The notes under the pieces: model-generated
What the model was told of the DNA's origin: nothing
Database searches by the model: none
What the model saw: only the letters and a program-made list of their open reading frames with translations
Assembly (NCBI GenBank): GCA_041685935.1
Contig: JAWLES010000002.1
Location: 1-45,095 of the forward strand
Source of the DNA: JAIPEK01 sp041685935
GTDB taxonomy: Bacteria > Desulfobacterota > Desulfobacteria > Desulfobacterales > Desulfobacteraceae
Direction: 5' to 3'
DNA length: 45,095 nt
Translations under genes and position numbers: made by a program
Shown: positions 40,501-45,095 of the stretch, piece by piece
Layout of the letters: each line of letters starts with the position of its first letter
Numbering within the stretch: the stretch's first letter is position 1

Positions 40501-41297
40501 ATGTGGTTGTTGGAAAGGATTCCTCTGCCGGACCGGTCTTTCATCTGTTCAGCAAGCCCCTCTCCTGACAAAACTGATTTGATATAATCGAACCGTTTCT
40601 CTTCAAAGGTAAACAGGATGGAAACCCCGGCCGAATCCCTTCCTCTGACTTCCAGCCGGTCCATGCTGTTGAGAACCGCATTTATGTTTTTGAATGTTTT
40701 CACTGCATCCCGGTTTGAGCCATCCGTATATCTGATGGCAAGTGTACGGATTTTTTCTATGTTCTGGAGAATCTCCGTTTCAATGCACCAGCAGGTGTCC
40801 TTCAAGAGTTCAATACGATCGGATATCAGGTGGCTGGTTTCCTTTAAAAGGGTTTTTCTGTTCCGTTTGAACTGATCCAGGCACAGGTCAAGGATTTGTT
40901 TAAGCCTCCCGTGCAATGCGGCAAGTTCCGCCTGTTTGGTTTCATCCGAATACAGCTCTATAAAGTATTCATGTTCCCTTAGCAGGCGGGAATTTTTAAG
41001 AAGCTGCTTTATGGTTTTGTCTCCACCAAGGAAACTCTTTTTCATTTGTTCGGAATCGTTTATATCAATCAGGTGGTTGGCTTCCACTATCCGGGTTGTG
41101 CTTTCAAGAGTGCTGACAGGGCTTAGCTCCTTGGATTCTCCACGCCCCTTGAAAGCAACAAGTGCTGATATGCCGCAGTGAAAGGTGTTTTTTGAAAAGG
41201 GGAAAAAAACGATGGAATTTTCCGCAGCACTGTCAACCGACTTTCCAAATGTGATGTTGATTGAAAAAAGCCTTTTGAATAATTTTTTACATATCAT
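37557..41297 (-). CDS. Giant GlmS-like protein (glutamine amidotransferase + double SIS + extra domains)
   Basis: About 1246 residues, twice the length of GlmS (about 610). Visible order: N-terminal 'CGISALVAF' (Cys41, the class II glutaminase nucleophile, here not at position 1); a helical insert (about 55-212); 'LEVRGRDSAGVSI' (about 214), 'HTRWASVGDITEANCHP' (about 328) and 'SLNGDIDNY' (about 363) of the glutaminase; 'LKEI' (about 537); first SIS domain from about 586 with 'ISQSGTTTDTNRA' (about 649); second SIS domain about 775-910; then roughly 300 residues with no known domain. The enzyme would make glucosamine-6-phosphate or a related amino sugar. ATG 41297 follows AGGTG; the frame extends to 41363 inside the PBP gene. 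Confidence 0.85.
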   Translation of the reverse strand: MICKKLFKRLFSINITFGKSVDSAAENSIVFFPFSKNTFHCGISALVAFKGRGESKELSPVSTLESTTRIVEANHLIDINDSEQMKKSFLGGDKTIKQLLKNSRLLREHEYFIELYSDETKQAELAALHGRLKQILDLCLDQFKRNRKTLLKETSHLISDRIELLKDTCWCIETEILQNIEKIRTLAIRYTDGSNRDAVKTFKNINAVLNSMDRLEVRGRDSAGVSILFTFEEKRFDYIKSVLSGEGLAEQMKDRSGRGILSNNHITVHHNSAPDTAPMITIAFVYKFAAEIGALGDNVEFIRTQIKNDQLLQIISGFTSDYSTISSHTRWASVGDITEANCHPVDNEPADRQVEKSGIIHVSLNGDIDNYLELKTEYEARYDRIHPDISTDTKLIPLQIEHYLKQGNNIMDAFRAAVNDFEGSHAISMHTDLAPGKLFLAQKGSGQALFVGIAPDHYIAASELYGIVEETSRFIKLKGGDKGQIVVLDQNCSGSTEGITSFYYDNTPISISQEDILESGITSRDIDRQNFPHYFLKEISESPVSFERTIEEKFQTDPETGLSRTILNELEMPPSIKSALEENRISRILFIGQGTAGVAAQGCANLLSHYLEPLRIEIRALKASELSGFSIADQDSDTGMAGDLIVAISQSGTTTDTNRAVDIVKSCGAHTISIVNRRDSDITFKTDGVIYTSTGRDIEMSVASTKAFYSQIAAGAILGLHLAGLLKTKPAEAITEEITELSALPGKMEEILLMKEGIKASADRLAVTKNYWATVGSGANKASADEIRIKLSELCYKTISSDYTEDKKHIDLSAEPLIIICAAGTRESVLADIIKDTAIFHAHKASPVVITDKDENRFDIYAENVFKIPKTLEHFAPVLNTLVGHIWGYYAALAINESSRFMYAGRHKIKELLDEYLNMGNDIYEVLLEKKFRESVALFYSEFSKKRRENLFPAAMGLDNVSNITLLSKYLTGRLPVSDFETDFNVKGTPVNMINTFFENLSNAVNTTSRPIDAIKHQAKTVTVGTSRIKETFEGVVFDELASQGLLISQITNQNVVVLKNVQEVLSQVKGSLLYRVSGLNLLGEPTPETTIEVVSKLGALKDAYSRVEEDTRLKGTKNIIVREQNVYLGRGRKDSRSILVIPVLSPSTLTPNRIEYILSMNVAFKNGEEVSLLKKIKALGGKYTRIKDLILESATFDWDDKLLNLVGIEDLFGDSAEKVSESIIKRKLEINGNGSVNTSRPQARS

Positions 41298-41310
41298 ATG
41301 GCACCTTTTT

Positions 41311-42696
41311 TTATCCGGATGATTGGTTTTTGTTCTGTTTTTCCGACACCGCATGATTTTCAAAAAATTCCTTGAAAATCATGCGGGCGTGCATGCTCGC
41401 TCTTGTACCGATATACTTGCCGTGTCCCACAATAACTGACACTGCAAGCTTCTTTCCATTGTTTTTGCTTTTTGCGAATCCAGTAAACCAGTCGTATTTT
41501 ATTGTATGGTCCCGGTTGTACAACGAGCCGGTTTTCCCCCCGATGGTCAGCCCGGAAAGGGCGGGATCCCTGGAATATCCCTTGAAGGCTTTTTTGGCTG
41601 TCCCCCTGTTAACTGTTCTCTGCATAAGCTGTACCAGAACATCGGCTGTGTTTTTACTCACAGCATTTTTAAAGACTGAAGGCTCAGCCTTGTATACGGT
41701 ATTGTCATCCACGTCGATAACGGACTCCACAAGAATGGGCAGATGCATTGTTCCCGACTGAACAACCGCTCCCGCCATCATCGCGGCAAACAGGGGGGAG
41801 ACTGTTGTGGTCTTGTTGAATCCGCATCCTACTTCCGCCCACTGATAGGGTTTTTCAGGCAGAATTGCCATGCTGGACGGTTCAACTTCCAGCTCGAAGT
41901 TGATTGGGGTGTTGAACCCGAAGTTGTCTGCATATCTGTCAAGAATTTCGCATCCCAGCATGCTCTGGCCGATTTTACCGAACACGGGGTTTATGGAGCC
42001 GGCAAATGCGTCATCAAAGTAGACTTTTCTGGTGTACCGGTTCCTGGTATTTTTCAGTTGCCGTTTATACAATGTATATTTTCCCCCGTTATAGAACAAG
42101 GGGGTTTTGGGAGTAAATCCCTTTTCCTGTACGGCTGCGGCTGCGGTAACGATTTTGAAAAGGCTTGCCGCAGGGTAATCCGAAGCGGTGCAGGGGTTGC
42201 TTTGAGGATCAGAGAGATCAAATCCGGCCATGGCCCTGATCCTTCCGGAATCCGGTTCGAGAACCGTGAATGCAATGCGCCTCGGCTTTCCTCTTGTGAG
42301 TGTCTTGAGCCTGTCAAGCCTTGCCAGAAGATAGTTTTGAAGATCCGTGTTCAAACTTGTGGAAATATTATAGATGTTTCCGTTTTGGTTCACAATAAAA
42401 TTTTTCCTGGCAAGCTTGAAATACGGCTGATCCGAAATCAAGGGCTGCAGCTCGGCTTTTGTCAGTTCAGGCGGCCCCTTCGTTTCAACCAAGCCAGGAG
42501 GGGCCGTCTCTTTTTCCTGTTCAGGTGCCCGGATCATCAGATTTTTTATCAAATAGCCGGAAATCAGGACAAGCAGAAGCAACACGGCCAGTTTCCCGTA
42601 CCGCAATCCTTTTTCCCTTCTTTTTTTCCCGGCCCTGGTCCTGTTCTGGAACTCGCGCCACTTGGCATTTCGAGTATAGTTTTCCAAATCGTGCAC
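41311..42696 (-). CDS. Penicillin-binding transpeptidase
   Basis: 461 residues. A cytoplasmic basic N-terminus and one membrane helix (about 34-54) are followed by a transpeptidase domain with the three active-site motifs: SLFK (Ser178, Lys181), SIN (234-236) and KTG (388-390). There is no glycosyltransferase domain and no large dimerisation domain, so it is a short class B-like PBP of the PbpA/FtsI group. It cross-links peptidoglycan in the periplasm. It ends 13 bp before the GlmS-like gene and starts 6 bp after metG, suggesting one transcript. Confidence 0.88.
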   Translation of the reverse strand: MHDLENYTRNAKWREFQNRTRAGKKRREKGLRYGKLAVLLLLVLISGYLIKNLMIRAPEQEKETAPPGLVETKGPPELTKAELQPLISDQPYFKLARKNFIVNQNGNIYNISTSLNTDLQNYLLARLDRLKTLTRGKPRRIAFTVLEPDSGRIRAMAGFDLSDPQSNPCTASDYPAASLFKIVTAAAAVQEKGFTPKTPLFYNGGKYTLYKRQLKNTRNRYTRKVYFDDAFAGSINPVFGKIGQSMLGCEILDRYADNFGFNTPINFELEVEPSSMAILPEKPYQWAEVGCGFNKTTTVSPLFAAMMAGAVVQSGTMHLPILVESVIDVDDNTVYKAEPSVFKNAVSKNTADVLVQLMQRTVNRGTAKKAFKGYSRDPALSGLTIGGKTGSLYNRDHTIKYDWFTGFAKSKNNGKKLAVSVIVGHGKYIGTRASMHARMIFKEFFENHAVSEKQNKNQSSG

Positions 42697-42702
42697 CGAT
42701 TT

Positions 42703-44643
42703 TTATTTCACAGGGTTGCCCGGTTCGACTTTCCGGTCAAAGGTGGCGAGAAACAGTCCGTCTTCACAGTTGGCGGCAAGGATCATTCCTTCGGACAATT
42801 CGCCCATCAGCTTTGCAGGTTTCAGATTTGCCGCAATGATTACCTGTTTTCCAAGGATCTGTTCAGGGGCGTAGCTCTTTGCGATCCCGGCAATGACCTG
42901 CCGTTTTTCACGGCCCAGATCAACCTTGAGCTTGAGAAGCTTGTTCGATTTTTCGATCTTTTCAGCCTCGATTACAGTGCCGGTGCGAAGATCCAGCCTG
43001 GAAAATTCATCATAGGTGATCTGAGTCTTTTTGTCTTCGCCCCCGGCCGGGGCAGCCTGATTTTTCGGTTTTGATTTTTTCTGTTGAATTTTCTCCGTGT
43101 CGATTCTCGGAAAAAGTACAGGGGGCTTTTCCACGGTATATCCGGTACGGCCGGTATCCCATTGCTTCAATGCCTCAAGCTTTGGGCACCGGTTTTTGTT
43201 TCCGGCCTTTATTTTCAGAATCTTTTGCATTTTTTCAGATGTGCCTGGCATTATCGGGTATATCAGGCATGACACCGTTTCTATTCCCTTTATCAGGTTG
43301 AACATCACGGTCTCGAGCGCAGGGCGCATTGAATCGTTTTTGGCAAGTGCCCAGGGCGCGTGTTCGTCAATATACTTGTTCATGATACCCACAAATTCCC
43401 ATATACAGGCAGTGGCCTTGTGGTACTCGATCTGTTTCATGTGGGTTTCAAACCGGTTCACGGTCTCAAGGGCGGTTTTCCCGAGAGACAGGTTTTTTTC
43501 CGTTTCCGTGCCGGGTTCAGGTGCCGGAACATTCCCTTTAAAATACCGGTGGGTCATTGAAAGCACTCTTGAAACAAGATTGCCGAAATCATTGGACAGG
43601 TCTGAATTGATTCTCTCCACGAGGATATCTTCGGTAAAGTTTGCATCAAGCCCGAAGACCATTTCCCTTGCAAGAAAGTACCGGAAGGGGTCGAGTCCGT
43701 ATTGTTCGGTGATTTCCACCGGATCTGTGACATTGCCTATGCTTTTTGACATTTTGCTGCCCTGAACGTTCCAGAACCCGTGTACATTGAGGTGCAGGAA
43801 AATATCCATACCTGCGGCCTTCAGCATTGTGGGCCAGTAAATACCATGCGGCTTTATGATATCCTTTGCCACAAAATGCTCGGTTTGAGGCCAGAACCGG
43901 TTGAAAAGCCCGCCGTCCGGGTATCCCAGGGCTGATACGTAGTTGACCAGGGCGTCAAACCAGACATAGGTGACATAGTTTTCGTCAAACGGCAGGGTAA
44001 TACCCCATTCAAGCCTGGACTTGGGCCTGGAGATGCAAAGGTCTTCCAGGGGCTCCTTGAGAAAGGATAAAAGTTCGTTCCTGTACCGTTCCGGCCGTAT
44101 GAAATCCGGGTTGGTTTTGATATGGTTGACAAGCCAGTCCTGGTATTTGCTCATGGCAAAAAAGTAGTTGGACTCTTTTATTTTTTCAGGCGGTTTGTCA
44201 TGGTCGGGGCATTTTCCGTCAACAAGCTCTCTTTCCTGGTAGAACCGCTCGCAGCCGAAGCAGTACAGTCCTTCATAACTGCTGAAATAGATATCTCCTG
44301 ACTCGTATATTTTGGAAAGTATTTTCTGCACAACCTCTATATGCCGGGGCTCGGTGGTCCTGACAAAGTCATCATTGCTGATGTTCAGAAAGGGCAGAAG
44401 TTCTTTGAAAAGCGTGCTGATTTGATCTGCATACTCTTTAGGAGTGGTGTTCCGCTCAGCCGCGGCCTGGACTATTTTGTCCCCGTGTTCGTCCGTGCCG
44501 GTCAAAAAGCGGGTTTCATTCCCTGACATCCGGTTGAACCGGGCTGCGATATCAGTGATGATGGATGTGTATGCGTGCCCCAGGTGGGGCTTGGCATTGA
44601 CATAGTATATCGGTGTTGTGAAAAATCGTCTGTTTGTGTCCAT
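42703..44643 (-). CDS. metG: Methionine--tRNA ligase
   Basis: About 646 residues. The class I signatures are 'PHLGHAYT' (HIGH-type) near residue 16 and 'KMSKSIG' near 300. A Cys-bearing zinc region reads 'CFGCERFYQERELVDGKCPDHDK'. The C-terminal tRNA-binding domain (about 540-646) has 'FSRLDLRTGTVIEAEKIEKSNKLLKLKVDLG'. ATG at 44643 has AGGTGA about 11 bases upstream; GTG at 44658 overlapping the previous stop is an alternative. It loads methionine on tRNA. It is followed directly by the PBP gene and preceded by a RicT-like gene, all on the minus strand. Confidence 0.95.
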   Translation of the reverse strand: MDTNRRFFTTPIYYVNAKPHLGHAYTSIITDIAARFNRMSGNETRFLTGTDEHGDKIVQAAAERNTTPKEYADQISTLFKELLPFLNISNDDFVRTTEPRHIEVVQKILSKIYESGDIYFSSYEGLYCFGCERFYQERELVDGKCPDHDKPPEKIKESNYFFAMSKYQDWLVNHIKTNPDFIRPERYRNELLSFLKEPLEDLCISRPKSRLEWGITLPFDENYVTYVWFDALVNYVSALGYPDGGLFNRFWPQTEHFVAKDIIKPHGIYWPTMLKAAGMDIFLHLNVHGFWNVQGSKMSKSIGNVTDPVEITEQYGLDPFRYFLAREMVFGLDANFTEDILVERINSDLSNDFGNLVSRVLSMTHRYFKGNVPAPEPGTETEKNLSLGKTALETVNRFETHMKQIEYHKATACIWEFVGIMNKYIDEHAPWALAKNDSMRPALETVMFNLIKGIETVSCLIYPIMPGTSEKMQKILKIKAGNKNRCPKLEALKQWDTGRTGYTVEKPPVLFPRIDTEKIQQKKSKPKNQAAPAGGEDKKTQITYDEFSRLDLRTGTVIEAEKIEKSNKLLKLKVDLGREKRQVIAGIAKSYAPEQILGKQVIIAANLKPAKLMGELSEGMILAANCEDGLFLATFDRKVEPGNPVK

Positions 44644-44654
44644 TGTATAAAAAA

Positions 44655-45095
44655 TCACCTGTTTTTTTTGTTGAGAAGTTCGCTTTTGTGTTTTTCCGCT
44701 TCCGAATTGTCTTCATACCGGACGGTCACATTCTCCTTTATGGTGTTCTGCCTTACCACCCTGCCTTTGCCTTCCTCGGTTTCCACGGTTTCCCCGACGT
44801 TCGGCAGCTTGTTGTTGATGGTTTTATATATCTGGTTTTCAAATGTCAGACAGCACATCAGCCTGCCGCATACCCCGGATATTTTTGTGGGATTCAGGGA
44901 AAGCCCCTGTTCTTTTGCCATTTTGATGGATACCGGGGCAAAGCTGTTCATGAAACTGGAGCAGCAGAATTCCCTGCCGCACTTGCCCACACCTCCGCAG
45001 TGTTTGGCGAGATTGCGTATGCCCACCTGCCGCATCTCTATCCGGATGCTGTATTCCTTTACCAGCATCTTTACAAGCTCCCTGAAGTCGATGCG
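44655..45095 (-). CDS. PSP1-domain (RicT/YaaT-like) protein, 5' end outside window
   Basis: The frame continues past the window edge; about 146 C-terminal residues are seen. They contain 'IDFRELVK', 'RIEMRQVGIRNLAKHCGGVGKCGREFCC' and 'SGVCGRLMCCLTFE', the Cys-rich core of the PSP1/RicT (YaaT) family. In Bacillus RicT works with RicA and RicF, the complex holds Fe-S clusters and affects RNase Y and sporulation; in Gram-negatives the role is unknown. The conserved Cys residues suggest Fe-S binding here too. The stop overlaps a GTG codon of metG. Confidence 0.88.
   Translation of the reverse strand, partial: RIDFRELVKMLVKEYSIRIEMRQVGIRNLAKHCGGVGKCGREFCCSSFMNSFAPVSIKMAKEQGLSLNPTKISGVCGRLMCCLTFENQIYKTINNKLPNVGETVETEEGKGRVVRQNTIKENVTVRYEDNSEAEKHKSELLNKKNR

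Noticed and set aside
41743..43074. 443-codon plus-strand open frame opposite the PBP and metG genes
   Set aside because: Antisense to two well-supported genes and without recognisable motifs.
1..45095. CRISPR arrays
   Set aside because: No regularly spaced repeats were seen; the only repeats are the short motifs and the single direct repeat described.

Overview
The window reads as chromosomal DNA of an anaerobic Gram-negative bacterium, most likely a sulfate-reducing member of the Desulfobacterales (Desulfobacterota). The gene families point that way: a TtpC-type TonB system, FeoAB, anaerobic CbiK cobalt chelatase, RNase J next to FtsK, and a RicT-like PSP1 protein. The taxonomic call is an inference from gene content; there is no rRNA here.

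Region 1 (1-13.7 kb) is a metal-uptake block. It opens with the 3' end of a TonB-dependent receptor and a DUF4198 protein. Next come a tightly packed energising operon (DUF3450, TtpC-like MotA/TolQ/ExbB protein, ExbB, ExbD, TonB, TPR), feoA-feoB, a small secreted protein, a second DUF4198 protein, a FeoB-associated Cys-rich peptide and an LbtU-like porin. A convergent DUF1007-NicO nickel/cobalt pair closes the block. Between the TPR gene and feoA lies a promoter, a perfect DtxR/IdeR-like palindrome over the predicted start point and a strong intrinsic terminator. That layout fits either a metal-controlled attenuated leader or a small RNA.

Region 2 (13.7-20.7 kb) is visibly more AT-rich and looks acquired. 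It holds an IS91-family transposase remnant and a five-gene minus-strand cassette: SRPBCC protein, homologue of cyanobacterial acyl-ACP reductase, Fe-S-containing GMC flavoprotein, stand-alone trans-AT-type acyltransferase and alpha/beta hydrolase. Upstream is a regulator gene that fuses an alpha/beta hydrolase to a LuxR helix-turn-helix. No ketosynthase, ACP or aldehyde-deformylating oxygenase is present. A ~75-bp direct repeat (part of the DUF1007 gene at 13.24 kb, a diverged copy at 20.64 kb) brackets the region. This cassette is the best candidate for an undescribed system.

Region 3 (20.7-24.4 kb) has a cobalamin riboswitch with terminator, cbiK, a broken TonB-receptor start, an XRE repressor flanked by repeated AT-rich operator-like motifs, and a small membrane protein whose C-terminal motif is repeated in an upstream gene remnant.

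Region 4 (24.4-45.1 kb) is housekeeping: RNase J, FtsK, methyltransferases and a glycosyltransferase, tRNA-Arg(CCG), folC, rpsU, adk, eno, a periplasmic protein, pyrG, a giant GlmS-like protein of about 1246 residues, a penicillin-binding transpeptidase, metG and a partial ricT-like gene.
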